DNA of 64,000 bases from Laburnicola sp. R22_1 (Eukaryota; Ascomycota; Dothideomycetes; Pleosporales; Didymosphaeriaceae), in assembly GCA_014281115.1 (NCBI GenBank), contig JACONQ010000019.1, positions 1,836,165 through 1,900,164 on the forward strand, given 5' to 3'. Below the pieces are notes generated by a model that ran no database searches, was not told where the DNA came from, and saw nothing but the letters and a program-made list of their open reading frames with translations. Made by a program: the position numbers and the translations under genes. Shown here one piece after another: positions 22,801-35,300 of this stretch; position 1 is the stretch's first letter; each line of letters begins with the position of its first letter.

Positions 22801-24000
22801 GTCTATCGAGCGTAGGTGTTGTTGGCGAGTCTTGCGGCACTTGTCTGTCCACTAGGGGGCAGAGCGCCCTGTCCTGCGATTGGCCTTCCCTGCTGTGTGT
22901 ATGCCCTTATTGATGACCTGAGTGAGAGTGTCTATGCATACTTCTAGCTTATCACTAGTTAGGCTGGTAGGGTTAGGGACCTAGTGTATTCTTAAGGCTA
23001 CTATGCTAGCGAACTTTGGTAGCTGGTCTGTTGGAACCTAGTAGTGATATTATTTAAGGAATTGTCGGCCACGCCCTAGGATTGTAGTGACCTGGGTAAC
23101 GTGGTCTGAGCTGCATTGTAGGTCTGGTTAGACTACTATTCTTGCGAAAGGAATGTTTAAGAAGGTAAGGTTAATAACGTAACCTGCCTAGTGCGTTGCC
23201 TGGCCTAGCTCCCTAATGAAATTCATACCGCTCTTAGCTGCCTATTTGGCGAGTTTAGCTCCGCCTTATAATGTGATAACGCCAGGCTTAAACATGTTGT
23301 GCTTGGCGTTAAAATCCCCTTCTACTACACAACGAGATGGGGGGGATAGGTAGGTAACATAGTCTAGGACTTGTGGGGCCTGCAGTTGTCTGTAGGTGTT
23401 TAGCACAAATATACTGTTTACTTCTACCTACTGTAGGTCCCTATCCTAGAGTAACCTTTAATATGTAATACAGAGGCCTGCCCCCTTTTAGATGTATGTC
23501 ATCACCCTTGGCTGTTGGGTTACCCATTCTACTGGGTTGTCCTACGCTTCCACTGGTGGGTGGTGTGTGTAGCTAGGGTGCGTTGAGGTTTGTGTGCCTA
23601 CGCATGTGAATAGTTCCTGTATATATAGGATATTAATTTCTTTACTATAAGCTATTTTAAGGGCGGCAATATGGCTAGGCGAATCCTTGCCTATATTAAC
23701 CCACCCAATCTGTATATCCTTAGCCTTCTTAGGGGCGCGCTGCTAGTTTAGTGGTTGTTCTACTATAATGCGGAGAAATTGTTTATGTTTGAGTCCACTT
23801 CCTGGGACGAGGCAATGTGCCTATTCTGGGGGTCTACGCTCTGCGCAGATAGCTGTGCCAGGTTTAGGGACCTTTAATAGGAGGCGTTCCTAGTTAGCCT
23901 AGAGTTCTGTCTATTAATTAGTGTCCTAGCCGGCGTTAGGGCCTGGAGGGCTATACGCTTTTTCTGGGTTTTAATAGTGGCGGGCATGCTGTTCTGGTCT
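19900..24000 (-). pseudogene. LINE ORF2 (endonuclease, reverse transcriptase, RNase H), decayed
   Basis: The longest open piece (22089-21694) is reverse transcriptase: VTMDVQGAFNALLVNQLL, the fingers motif TPQGSPLSLVLYTLYLAKL, then FKYANNICLY where the YADD box is degenerate. RNase H-like sequence appears near 20465-20520 (GIQGNKKADRLADLEAH). The endonuclease part lies around 23000-23800 but is full of stops. Confidence 0.78.
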
Positions 24001-24069
24001 GCGGGGGCTGCCTGCGTGACTGGTAATAATTCCTGGGAGAGCTGTTATTCTACTAGCTGTTGTACCTAT

Positions 24070-25365
24070 TGCTTAACTAGGTTGTGCACCTACTAAAAGG
24101 CGCGTTGTCTAGCGCGTTAGAGCACTATAAGCTCTTTCTTAGTAGGTTTAATGATCCTACTATCCACTCTCTAGGGGGTTGCAGGACAGGTGTTGTGGCC
24201 AGACTAATGGGGTCCTTGGCAGTTTACGCACTTCTCCTTGTAGGTGCACTCTGCGCCCGCTGGTTCGGCATGGCCCGTGATTTTCTCTTTATAGTGAGCG
24301 CACCTGGCAGCCTTTATACACTTTGTGGGGTTGTAGTAGCCCTAGTAGCTGTCTTTGTGTTGTACTATCGCCGCCTTTTTAATAATTTCCTTAGACTAGT
24401 TGCTAGTTCCAAAGAGTTAGAAGGACCGTACTGGTTTAAGGAAAGAGATAACCTAGGTGATTAGGCCTCTCTTGTTACGGCCGTGTCTAGAGGGCTAGTA
24501 GCTAATTGGCTACACCTTAGTCTGGGCAGCGGCCTCTGCCTTAACGTCTTGTAGGGTGATGGGAGTTTCTTCCCCTAGAAGGCTCCTATAGGCGCACTGG
24601 ACGTTCTAAACAGCGTAGTTATGCCACCTTTGCGGGAGGGTAGCCCCATCACCGTTAATAGCACGGATCATTTTAGCCTGGTTTTCTTGCTCTATAAGTT
24701 AGTTGCGGATTGTCTTGTTGGCTGGAGTTAGTGCCTATCCTGTCTTAGTGGCTGTGGCCTGGGGAATGTTGGTTATCTAAAGTCCTGTTGCTCTGCAGAT
24801 GGCCTGCCAGATAGCCATTAGTGTTGGGTTGAGGAGTTGGATTGTGGTAGGCACTGTAAGTAGGATGCGGATGTTGTTGTCTTGTCGCGTAGGCGCCGCT
24901 GCTGTTGCTGTCGCTGGCTGGGCTGCTAGTATTGCTGCCTGTGTTAGTGACTGAGGTGGTAATAGCCTGGATAACCAGGCGCTGGAGGTCGTTCGCGATT
25001 CCCATATCCTCAGGGCTCTTATAGCTTATTATACAGTTGTTGATAGCCTCTGCTAAGGCTGTAGTGATGATCTTGCGCCTCTGAATGGCATGTATGGCGG
25101 CGGCGAAATGAGGGGCGATCGCGCTGGTGACGTTGTTAGTTGCTGCTGCTGTTGCTGCTCCAGCCCTGTCCTGGGTGTTCGCACTACCACCGAGTTGGAG
25201 GCGTGCCGGCGCGCGGATATCCATCACGCGGGACCTCTTAGAGGTGCGAAAATTGTTCTGTCTCGGGGACTCGGGTCCTCCTGGCCCGGTGCAGCCCTCA
25301 GAGGGGGGCTGCTGGCGGTTGGGGGTTACCTCAGCCGCCGCTGCAGAATCTGCAGTTTCTGCCAT
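24070..25365 (-). pseudogene. LINE ORF1 (gag-like RNA-binding protein)
   Basis: Probable start ATG 25363-25365 (MAETADSAAAAEV). The frame is open to 24745, then stops appear. The N-terminal part is low-complexity, rich in Ala/Pro/Ser with RSRVMD. Near 24190-24340 the minus strand carries the CCHC-knuckle tail typical of Tad/I-clade ORF1 proteins (CAHYKEKITGHAEPAGAEC, then KCVNCQGPH). Confidence 0.78.
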
Positions 25366-25509
25366 TTTCCTTACTACGCAATAGCGCAATGAGTAGAGGG
25401 CGGAGGGAGGCTGGAGTTCGCAAAATCCAGCCTGTTTCAACTAAATTCAGATGAAAAATTGATGGAAAATACCAATCTCGGAATTTGAGTTTTTGGAGGA
25501 GCTATAAAG

Positions 25510-26611
25510 GCAGCACTCAAAGCGAATAGGAGCGCGACGAATACTAGAGACTAGGCAGAACTGGCAGTGTCTGCAGTCTTAACAGCACCTTGACAGTTTA
25601 ATAATTATAGTCCTACGCTTAACACGCTAAATAGTTATGTATTGCAGCTTACTATAAGCTCTAACTGCGCGAGCAAGCAGATAGTTAAGCCGAGTCTGAT
25701 TAATTAATAGATTCTTAATCTAGGATTAAACACACACGTCACTAATAGTAGAGCCTATAGTTAAAAGAAGCGAGCTAATAGGATAGGTGAAGTTATTAAG
25801 GCTAGAGATTAAGAGCTATTAATACACGAGTAGGGAGATGTTATCCTACTTATTAACACGCCTAGAGGCACGGAGTAGATAGAGCTTACATACGTTGTAT
25901 ATATCCTAGGATTTCTTACTAACGTTGTTGGCCTGTTACGCTGTTGATTAATAGGCATTTATTTCGACTTAGGACGAGACTGCTTATACTAGAAGAGCTA
26001 GAAGAACGTTATTTGCAAGCTTAACTATACTAGTAGACACTAGTTAATAGACGCTAAAGGCATAAAGAGACTAGACGCTAGCCCTCTACTTGCAGCCTTA
26101 GCACACGCCCGTAAGAAGCCTTTATACAAGCCTAAGAAGCTACTATAGTTAACTATAGAGGAAGCACATGTTATATAGGGTCACGCTAGTAGAGAGGCGA
26201 TTAAGCACCTGCCTAAGAACGTTAAAGGCCTACATATTACAGATGGCCAAGCACTAAAGTGGAAGGACTATAAGACGTGTATATAGTTAAAGCTGACAAA
26301 GATTGTTAGTTAAAGACTACCTTAAGAACTAGTGACTTAACTGTTTGAGCGTATTAGCATAGATCTAATATAGCTCCTAGAGCGAGGAGAGCGCTGCTAT
26401 AATGGCGATTGATACCTATTTTATGCTTTCGATTAATACACAAAGTGGCATAAAGGATGCTGTATACTAGATAAGACAAAGGCTACTCTAATAAAGGTCT
26501 TTAAGCGATTACTAGCCAAGATAAAGCGGCAATTCTAGAGTTAAGTTATTATTATAAGGCTGGACATGGAGACTGGATATGTCGAGCTGCTAGAGCTCTA
26601 TAGAGATCTCA
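25510..26611 (+). pseudogene. outer Copia, end of gag to start of integrase
   Basis: Continues the gag frame after the LINE. A pre-integrase/integrase stretch follows near 26180-26250 (GHASREAIKHLPKN). It ends at METGYVELLELYRDL, where the inverted inner Copia is inserted at TCTCA 26607-26611. Many stops. Confidence 0.78.
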
Positions 26612-26794
26612 TGTGGGCGGGCAGGCATATGAGGACAACAAGCTATATTACTATTTGCAGAAAAGAGTGTGAAGTAAGGAGTCTACTAAGGAAGAAAGGA
26701 GAGGGCGAGAGCTTTATCTTAAGGGTAGTGGTCTGTGCACCTAGATAGAACCTTCTACACACACTACCTCTAACGTAAGTCACGTGGCTATACA
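26612..26794 (-). repeat. 3' LTR of inner Copia (left)
   Basis: 183 bp. Has two extra bases (GGCTATACA instead of GGCTACA) at its outer edge compared with the other three LTRs. Confidence 0.9.
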
Positions 26795-29700
26795 CCCCCC
26801 CAGCTGCGGTGTACCCACACTAAAGCTAATGCTCTATACTATACTATAATAGATAGTAAACAATAGAATCTGAAGTAGAGTCCTCCTTAAGCTTCTTCTA
26901 TAGATATCCTTTAACGTCTTATATGCCAAGTTGCCTTATAAAGTTGGTGTGCTTTTAACGTACAAGGCTCTTAGTAAGTCTGTTGGCTAGCATCTGATTA
27001 GTAGGCTTCTACTAGACTAATACGCGTCCTTCTGACTGCTCTTATCTTAGCCAGTGCTAGTAAGTGTTAACGTGGCGTAGTTTTGTAAATAGCTTGTCCT
27101 TGTCCTTAGTAATAATACCTACTGTCTGTAGGTTATTACAGTAAATAGTTGGCGTAATATCTAGGTCGAATTTAATGTGTTTAAATAGTCAATTTCACGC
27201 TTAAAGCTTGCTAGCAGCTGTTAACAGAGCTAGAAGCTCTGCCTTAGTAGTTAACTTAGTAACCGAGCGCTATCGTGTCGCTTTCTAGTTAATAGGCATG
27301 CTAAAGAGTATAAAAAGGTATTCTTATAAGCTTTGTCTAGTCTATAGGTCGTCTATAAAAGCTGCGTCTGATGCTCTATAGAACAGTAGCTTACTATTAG
27401 CTAGTTCTGCACCCCCCAAGCTCGAACTTAGATAGATAGTTTAACTGTTAGTATTAGATTCGTCCTTGCTATAGTCTCCTTAAGCTCCTATAGCGAGTGT
27501 CTTTGTGCTAATTAAGTACCTCTATATGTGGTATACTGCGCTAATATGTTTCTAGCCTAGGTTCTGTAGGTAGCGAGATAGCTCTAAGTAAGCTTGTGCG
27601 ACGTCTAGCTGTATGTACATCGCTATATAGGCTAGCGATCTAACAAGCTCTTAGTAGAGTTTCGTGCGCTAATCGTCTTACTCCTCTGTGCTCAGACCTA
27701 GATGTCTGTCTGCCAGCGGTGCTGCTGGATATTTCGTGCTTGCAATATTGTACTTCTTTGCTACCTTATTAATAAAGCTATCTTAGAGTAGCTAGATTCG
27801 CTTCTGCTTACAGTTTCGGATAACGCGTATGCCTAGGAACCACTTCAGTTCTCCTAAGTATCGCATATTGTAGGTCGCTCTTAGCTGTGTGTCAAATCGA
27901 TAGTAGGCGTTCTGATTGCTGTGGGATACAGCCACCACTATATTATTAACAAAGAAGAAGACAATAAGCTGGTTACTGCTATATAGACAAGGCACTCTAG
28001 GCACCTATCTTAGTCCCATCTTCTTAAGTGTTGTAGTAAGATGCTTGTACCATAGTCGCGGCGCGTTATGGAGTCCGTATAGAGCTCGCTTAAGCTCTAG
28101 TAGTTTTCTGAGTTCTTTCTTATATCCTTCTGGATAGTGTACGTAGATAAGTCGATTAAGCTCCGCGTTAAGAAAGGCGTTGAGTACATCGTACTGGTAT
28201 AGATCCAGGCCAAATGTTGCTGCCAGGGCAATAAGGCATTGGAAGATTTTCGCAGCCAGCGTAGCTGCGTACGTGTCGCCCTAGTCTTGCTACAGATTTC
28301 CTTAGATAACCAGTCAAGCTTTAAACTTGTATAGATATTCATCCTTGTCGAATTTATACGAGAATACCCACATAAGTGGTAGCACCTTAGCATCTACTTG
28401 CTTGGCGAGCTCTATAGCTCTTCCAAAGCATCTATAGTTAATAACACTATTGATCTCAACTCTGCTTACCTTCTTAAACTTAGCACCAAATAGATAATAA
28501 TCTAGATCCTTCCACCTCTTTGGCTCTAGCAGCAGCTGGTTGCGGTGTAGTCGAATTTTTGGCGCTTTGCTAAGTAGCTTTGCTAGTGTAGTAGGATTAA
28601 TATAAGTTGCGAATGTTGCCAAGTATGTACTAAAGCCCCTTAGCTTCCAAGTTCGCTTGCCCTCTACTATGTTCTTCTGTAATAATTAACTACCAATCTT
28701 CTCTTGTCGCTTTGCGTTATTTGTTGTTCGATTTAGCTCTCCTCCTTCTAGAGCTAGAGCGTGGCCTTTTCCCTAGCCTGTGTTATCTGGTAACTGGCGC
28801 AGTCCCTACTCCTCTGGCGTCTCTTCTAGAGTAATAAGAGCTGGTTGAGTATCCTTAATCTTAATCTTAAATTTAGATTCGGAATTAAGCTCAGGCTTAG
28901 ACTTAGGCTCTAGCCTATAGAAATAGTCTTCTAGTGTAGATAGCTGATTAATTAATATATTGCTGTGATTTGGCGTCTTCTTAATATCGAGCACCTCTGC
29001 TGCCTTATAGATATAGCTCTTCTCTACATACTTCTCTCGCTCGTTGTAGAGCTTGCTTTATAGAAAGATAACATCTCGAGTTTGTATAACTTGTCCAATT
29101 GTTAGTAACTATACTTAGTATATGTTAGTTGAATTAAAGCCTACTAGGTGGCCGATTAAGGCTCGAGATTTGAGCTTGTCTCCCTTTGGTAGCTTCTTGT
29201 TAAGCACATAGGCTCTAACACCGATTACCTTAAGGTGAGCAACTAATGGCTTTACTTTCTTAACTTTAGTATACGGGCATTCTTATTATAATGCTTTGGT
29301 TGGTGTATAGTTAAGCAGGTATATTGCTATTATTACACACTCGTTGGCGTACGCCTTTGGTAGATCTGCGTGTAGGCGTATAGCTCTGCCTTGAATTATA
29401 ATGGATTTGCCTGCGCGTTTAATGGCTCTGCTCTGAGTTTCTATAGCTCTAGCCTCGATAGCAATTCCAAGATCTCTACAGAGCTCTAGCAGTTCGACGT
29501 ATCCAGTCTTCATGTCCAGCCTTACGATAATGACTTGGCTCTGGAATTGCCGCTTTATCTTGGCTAGTAATTGCTTAAAGACCTTAGTTAGAGTAGCCTT
29601 TATCTTATCTAGTATACAGCATCCTTTATGCCACTTCGTGTGCTAATTAAAAGCGTAGAATAGATACTAATTGCTATTGTAGCAACGCTCTCCTCGCTCT

Positions 29701-31776
29701 AGGAGCTGTACTAGATCTATGCTAATGCGCTTAAACGGTTGTGTCGCTAGTTCTTAGGGTAGTCTTTAACTAACAATCTCTGTTAGTTTTAACTAAATAC
29801 ACGTCTTGCAGTCCTTCTAGTTTAGTGCTTAACTGTCTATAATATGTAGGCTATTAACGCTCTTAGGCAGGTGCTTAATTACCTCTCTGCTAGCGTGGCC
29901 CTACATAATATGTGCTTCCTCTATAGTGAGCTATAGTTGCTTTTTTAGCTTATATAAAGGCTTCTTGCGCGCGTGTGCTAAAGCTGCAAGTAGAGAGCTA
30001 GCGTCTAGTCTCTCTATGCCTTTAGTGTCTATTAGCCAGTGGCTGCCTGTATACTTAAGCTTGCAAATAACGTTCTTCCAGCTCTTCTAGTATAAGCAGT
30101 CTCGGCCTAAGTTAAAATGAATGCCAATTAAGCGATAGCGTGATAGGCCAACGACGTTAGTAAGGAATCCTGGAATATAGGCGACGTAGGTGAGCTCTAT
30201 ACGCTCTGTGCCTTTAGGTGTGTTGATAAGTAGGATAATATCTCCCCACTTGTGAATTAATAGCTCTTGATCTCTAGCCTTAATAACTTCACCTGTCCTA
30301 TTAGCTCGCTTCTTCTAACTATAGGCTCTGCTGTTAGTGATGTGTGTGTTCGATCCTGGGTTAAGTATCCACCAATTAATTAGACTAGGCTTGACTATCT
30401 GCTCGCTTGCGCAGTCTAAGCTTATTATAAGCTGCGATACATAACTGTTTAATGTGTCATACGTAGGTCTATAATTATCGAACTGTTGAGGCGCTGTCGA
30501 AGCTGCTAACGCTGCTAGTCCTGCCTGGTCTCTAGCATTTGGCGCGCTCCCGTTGGCCTTAAGTGCTGCCTTCATAGCTCCTACGACTAATAATCGGCTT
30601 GCTATAGCCTTGTTGAATTGTTCTTATATCTTAGGTTTGGGCGTCCATCCTTGAGGCTTGCCCTTCCCTCTAAGGTACTAATAGTCCTTGAATCGATGAT
30701 TAAGACCACATGTACACTTAGGCTTCTTATCTTGATTCTTCTTATCTGTTGCTTGTGGCTTGTTAGGGCTCTAGCTAATGCCTAGTGTAGCAAAGGTACT
30801 AAGCGACGACGCTACTAGTCTTGTCGAGTGCCAGTACATGGTGAACTTGGCAACAAGATTGTTCAAGCTTTGTATAGGCTATCTATTAAGCTGTGCTTAG
30901 AATATAATGGCTTGCTAAGTGGTGGCCCATATATTGTTAAGTCCTTTAACTGCGAGTAGAAAATCGCGCTGTGCTTGCGGTGATGTTATGTTAGGTAGGT
31001 TTGCTGCCTCGCATAGATGTATAATATGTAGCCACTCATCTAACCAGGTATTAATATTGTTGCGGGGTTGGCTCTGCAATTGCTGATACTTTGCTAGAAG
31101 CTACAGCTCCCTCTTAGCTATTAATAGGCAGAGGTGCTTCTTAAGCCTCTTTAGTTAAGCGTACGCTATATTGTCGCTCTGGATTAGGTGTATATAGCGG
31201 CGGCTAATTATTTGGCCGATCTCCTAGATAAAGTTGTTTAACGCTTTCCTCTTAATTGTATATCTAGCCAAGGCTTAATTATAGCCTCTCTCCGCCTACT
31301 AGTATTGCTAGAACTTCTTAGTTGTTATGTCTTTTAGCATAACGCTGGTATCCTGCTCTGTCCCCTTATAGTAGTGCTCTAGTATTATAGGCACTGGCTT
31401 CTTAAGCTGTTTGAGTGCCGCCTTGTCAAGATTCGGGTTAACTATAGGCCAGAGGTAATATCGATTCGCGCTATCCTTACGTAGGAAGATCCATTCTTCT
31501 CAGTCTGCCAGCTTCTTAAGTATAACCGTTATCCTTGTAACCAGTCCATCTAGCTTGGTTGTAGGCATCTTGCTCTATTAGTTCCTAGAAGGGCTCTCTT
31601 TAGTAATAGAACGCGTGCTTAAGGCTTAGTAAGGTAGCTTAGTAACGTAGCTCTGTTGACAGCTTGTTAATAGCTCCTCAGCAGCTTGTTGGTACGTGCA
31701 GTAGCAACAGCGATTGAAGTCAATAGCTAGGTGCTCAGCAGCTGCAGTGGTCAAAGTCGACAGCTGGGCTCATAAC
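26795..31776 (-). pseudogene. inner Copia gag-pol, RIP-mutated
   Basis: Reading the minus strand from right to left: gag near 31560-30315 (open piece with ALKANGSAPNARDQAGLA), then integrase (open piece 29513-29286, IIQGRAIRLHADLPKAYANE). After a linker comes reverse transcriptase (28622-28097, then 28004-27792 with VFFFVNNIVVAVS, the YVDD box changed to VNN, and MRYLGELKWFLGI). RNase H runs toward 26900. Many TAG/TAA stops. It parallels the outer copy residue for residue, so the two can be used to reconstruct mutation history. Confidence 0.85.
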
Positions 31777-31957
31777 TGTGGGTGGGTAGGCATATAAGGA
31801 TAACAAGCTATATTACTATTTGTAGAAAAGAGTGTGGAGTGAGGAGTCTACTAAGGAAGAAAGGAGAGGGCGAGAGCTTTATCTTGAGGGTAGTGGTCTG
31901 TGCACCTAGATGGAACCTTCTACACACACCACCTCTGACGTAAGTTACGTGGCTACA
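31777..31957 (-). repeat. 5' LTR of inner Copia (right)
   Basis: 181 bp. Inverted match to 18335-18515 with scattered transition differences. Confidence 0.9.
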
Positions 31958-31962
31958 TCTCA

Positions 31963-34604
31963 GAATCGCTATTAAGGCTAGAGCTATAGAAGCTCAGAGC
32001 GGAGCTATTAAACGCGCAGGCAAATCTATTATAATTCAAGGCAGAGCTATACGCCTACACGTAGGCCTACCAAAGGCGTACGCTAACAAGTGCGTTATGT
32101 CAGCTATATATCTACTTAATCGTACACTAACCGAAGCGATACGATAGGAATGCCCATATACTAAAGTCAAGGGAGTGAAGCCATTAGTCGCTCACCTTGA
32201 GGTAATTGGAGCGAGAGCGTATGTGCTTAATAAGAAGCTACCTAGGGGAGACAAGCTCGAATCTCGAGCTCTAATTGGCCACCTAGTAGGCTTTAATTTA
32301 ACCAACATATTTCGAGTATGGTTACCAACAATTAGATAAGTTATACGAACCTAAGACGTTATCTTTCTACAAGGCAAGCTCCATAATAAGCAAGAAAAGT
32401 ACGAAGAGAAGAGTTATATTTGTGAGGCAGCAGAGGTGCTTAATATTAAGGAGACGCCTAATCCCAGCAACATATTAATTAGCTAGCTGTCTATACTAGA
32501 AGACTATTTCTATAAGCCTGAGCTAGAGCTTAAGTTTGACTCTGAATCCAAGGCTGAGATTAAGAATACTTAACTAGCTCTTATGACTCTAGAAGAGACG
32601 CTAGAGAAGCACAGACTGCGCCAGTTACTAGACAACACAGGCTAGGGGAAAGGCTACACTCTAGCTCTAGAGGGAGAAGAGCTAAATTAAACAAAAAATA
32701 ACGCAAAGCGACAAGAGAAGATTGCTAGTTAACTATTATAGGAGAACGTAATAAAGGATAAGCGAAGTTGGAAGCCAAAGAGCTTTGGCACGTATCTGGC
32801 AACATTCGCTGCCTATATTAACCCCACAGCACTAGCAAAGCTACTTGGCAAGGCGCCAAAGACTTAACTATATTGTAATTAGCTGCCACTAGAGCTAAAG
32901 AGGTGGAAGGATCTAGATTGTCACCCATTTGGTGCTAAGTTTAAGAAGGCAAGCAGAGTTAAGATTAATAGTATTATTGACTGTAGATGCTTTAGAAGAG
33001 CCATAGAGCTCGCTAAGCAAGTAGATGCTAAGGTGCTACCACTTATGTAGGTATTCTTGTACAAGTTTAACAAAGATGGATACCTCTATAAATTCAAAGC
33101 TTAACTAGTTGTCTAAGGAGATCTGCAGCAAGACTGGGGCAACACATACGCAGCTACACTGGCTGCGAAGATTTTTTAATGCCTTATCGCCCTGGCAGCA
33201 GCCTTCGACCTAGATCTATACTAGTATAATGTACTTAATGCCTTTCTTAATGCGGAGCTCGATCGACTTACCTACGTACGCTGTCTAGAAGGATACGATA
33301 AAGAACTTGGAAAACTGCTAGAGCTTAAGCGCGCTCTATACGGACTCTGTGACGCGCCGCAACTATGGTATAAGTATCTCACTGCAACGCTTAAGAAGAT
33401 AGGACTGAGATAGGTGCCTAGAGTGCCCTGTCTATACAGTAGTAACTAGCTTATTGTCTTTTTCTTTGTTAATGATATAGTGGTAGCTGTATCCCGCAGC
33501 AATTAAGACGCATACTGTCTATTCGACAGATAGCTAAGAGTAACCTATAACACACGATACCTAGGAGAGCTAAAGTGGTTCCTAGGCATACAAGTTATTT
33601 AAGACTGTGAGCAGAAGCGGATATAGCTGCTCTAAGACAGCTTTATAGACAAGGTGGCGAAGAAGTACAACATTACAAGCACAAGATACCCAGCAGTACC
33701 GCTAGCAGATGGCCATCTTGGCCTGAGCACAGAAGAGCCAGAGGATCAGCGTACGAAACTCTATTAAGAACTTGTCGGATCGCTAGCCTACATAGCGATG
33801 TACACACGGCCAGACGTCGCACATGCTCACTTAGAACTATCTTGTTACCTACAGAATCTAGGATAGAAGCATGTTAGCGCAGCATATTATGTGTGGAAGT
33901 ATCTAGTTGGGACGAAGAGGTTAGCTATAGGAGCTTAAGGAGACACTAGCAGTCAAGCTATCTACCTAAGCTTAAGCTTAGGGGGTGCAAGACTAGCTAA
34001 TAGAGAACTACTATTCTATAGAGTATTAGACGCAGCTTTTGCAGACGACTTAGAGACTAGGCGGAGCTTTTAGGGATACCTGTTTGTGCTTTATAGTATG
34101 CCTATTAATTGGAAAGCGACTCTACAACGCTTAGTTACGAAGTTAACTACTAAAGCAGAGCTTCTAGCTCTATTAACAGCTGCTAGCGAGCTTTAAGCTT
34201 GGAATTAACTCTTTAAGAATATTAACTTTGACCTAGAGACTATATTAGCGATCTACTGCAATAACCTACAGACAGTAGGGATTATTACTAAGGATGAGGA
34301 CAAGCTATTTATAAAACTACGCCACGTTGACACTTACTAGCATTGGCCAAGATAAGAATAGGCAGAAGGACGTATATTAGTCTAGTAGAAGGCTACTAAT
34401 TAGATGCTAGCTAATGGACTTACTAAGAGTCTTGTATGTTAAAAGCACACTAACTTTATAAGGCAACTTGGCATGCAAGACGTTAAAGGATATCTATAAA
34501 AGAAGCTTAAGAAGGACTTTACTTTAGATTCTATCGTTTACTACCTATTCTAGTATAGTATAGAGTATTAGCTTTAGTATGGGCATACCGCAGCTGGGGG
34601 GGGG
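31963..34604 (+). pseudogene. outer Copia integrase, reverse transcriptase and RNase H
   Basis: Starts IAIKARAIEAQSGAIKRAG right after the TCTCA duplication, continuing the integrase cut at 26611. It then contains the reverse transcriptase (ELKRALYGLCDAPQLWYKYL near 33330, FVNDIVVAVS near 33470 for the YVDD box) and the RNase H region (LEDSFADDLETRRSF-like pattern near 34040). Stops throughout. Confidence 0.83.
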
Positions 34605-34785
34605 TGTAGCCACGTGACTTACATTAGAGGTGGTGTGTGTAGAAGGTTCCATTCAGGTGCACAGACCACTACCCTCAAGATAAAGCTCTCGCCCTCTCCT
34701 TTCTTCCTTAGTAGACTCCTTACTCCACTCTCTTTTCTGCAAATAGCAATACAGCTTATTGTCCTCATATGCCTGCCCGCCCACA
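34605..34785 (+). repeat. 3' LTR of outer Copia
   Basis: 181 bp. Differs from the 5' LTR at a few positions, mostly C/T or G/A (for example TTACG versus TTACA near the start), consistent with RIP after insertion. Confidence 0.93.
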
Positions 34786-35200
34786 AAGTTAAAGTATAGC
34801 TTATACTTAATGTTTAAATCAGCGTTGTGGTGGAGAGAGTTAATTCTAGATGTCTATTTGGAGATAAGATGGTGGCTATGTTAGTTAAGAAAGCGGGTAA
34901 CTTAAGCGTCGCTCACGGGCTCTATAGCTATTAAGGATGCGAAATTTTATATTATCTCTCTTATAGGAGGCAGCCCTCTCTTTATAAGGTCTTTAATATA
35001 GCTCACAAGCTCTAACTGTTAGTGTGGGTTGAGTTTGTGTTAATTAGTATCCTTAGCTTCCTGCAGGCGCTAACAACCTTGGTGACTTTAGGACAGCGTA
35101 CTGTGCGGCACATTAACTAACAAGCAATTGCCCTATATAAGAAGTGTTCTCCTAGTTCTAGCAATTTAATTGCTGCAAGCGCGTTATTAATTAGTGCCAT
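34786..35200 (-). pseudogene. pogo copy 5 transposase, N-terminal part
   Basis: Starts at ATG 35198-35200 with an N-terminus parallel to copy 4 (ALAAIKLLELGEHFLYRAIA). It runs to the Copia target duplication at 34786-34790 and then continues at 18329. Several TAA/TAG stops interrupt it. Confidence 0.75.
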
Positions 35201-35300
35201 AGTGGTAGAGTTACAACGCGTTGAAGTTTAGGATTTGTCTGGTGTTTTGGTGTTCGTGGATCGTTGCGCGACGTGGGTCGCTGCGCGCACGGACACGTTA

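Larger units (their letters stand above)
19720..25491 (-). mobile_element. Tad-like non-LTR retrotransposon (LINE), 5772 bp, inserted in outer Copia gag
   Basis: An 18-bp target-site duplication, TTTGGAGGAGCTATAAAG, lies at 19702-19719 and 25492-25509. The element is in minus orientation. Its 3' end is on the left with a short (CTAT)n tail read on the minus strand, and its 5' end is on the right. ORF1 with cysteine knuckles lies on the right, then the endonuclease, reverse transcriptase and RNase H regions of ORF2 going left. The perfect duplication implies a full-length target-primed insertion. Confidence 0.9.
26612..31957 (-). mobile_element. inner Copia LTR retrotransposon (5346 bp), same family, inverted, inside outer Copia
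   Basis: LTRs at 26612-26794 (183 bp) and 31777-31957 (181 bp) are inverted copies of the outer element's LTRs. TSD TCTCA lies at 26607-26611 and 31958-31962. A full-length interior lies on the minus strand. Because it splits the outer element's integrase, it is younger than the outer element. Confidence 0.93.
18335..34785 (+). mobile_element. outer Copia LTR retrotransposon, itself containing a LINE and a second Copia
   Basis: Two 181-bp LTRs (18335-18515 and 34605-34785) begin TGTAGCCACGTGAC and end GCCCGCCCACA. The 5-bp target duplication AAGTT lies at 18330-18334 and 34786-34790. A G-run polypurine tract precedes the 3' LTR at 34594-34604. Subtracting the two insertions leaves about 5.3 kb, a normal Copia length. 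The internal pieces are 18516-19719 (gag), 25510-26611 (end of gag to integrase) and 31963-34604 (integrase, reverse transcriptase, RNase H). Confidence 0.93.
17306..35298 (-). mobile_element. pogo/Fot1-type DNA transposon, copy 5, split by a 16.5-kb Copia nest
   Basis: Minus-strand transposase sequence occupies 17306-18334 and resumes at 34786-35200. The right terminal-repeat region (GTGTTCGTGGATCGTTGCGCG near 35250-35298) is present and a TA follows at 35299-35300. The left end is missing: sequence starts inside the C-terminal coding region directly at the TA that ends copy 4. So copy 4 probably replaced or inserted beside the lost left end. Confidence 0.75.
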
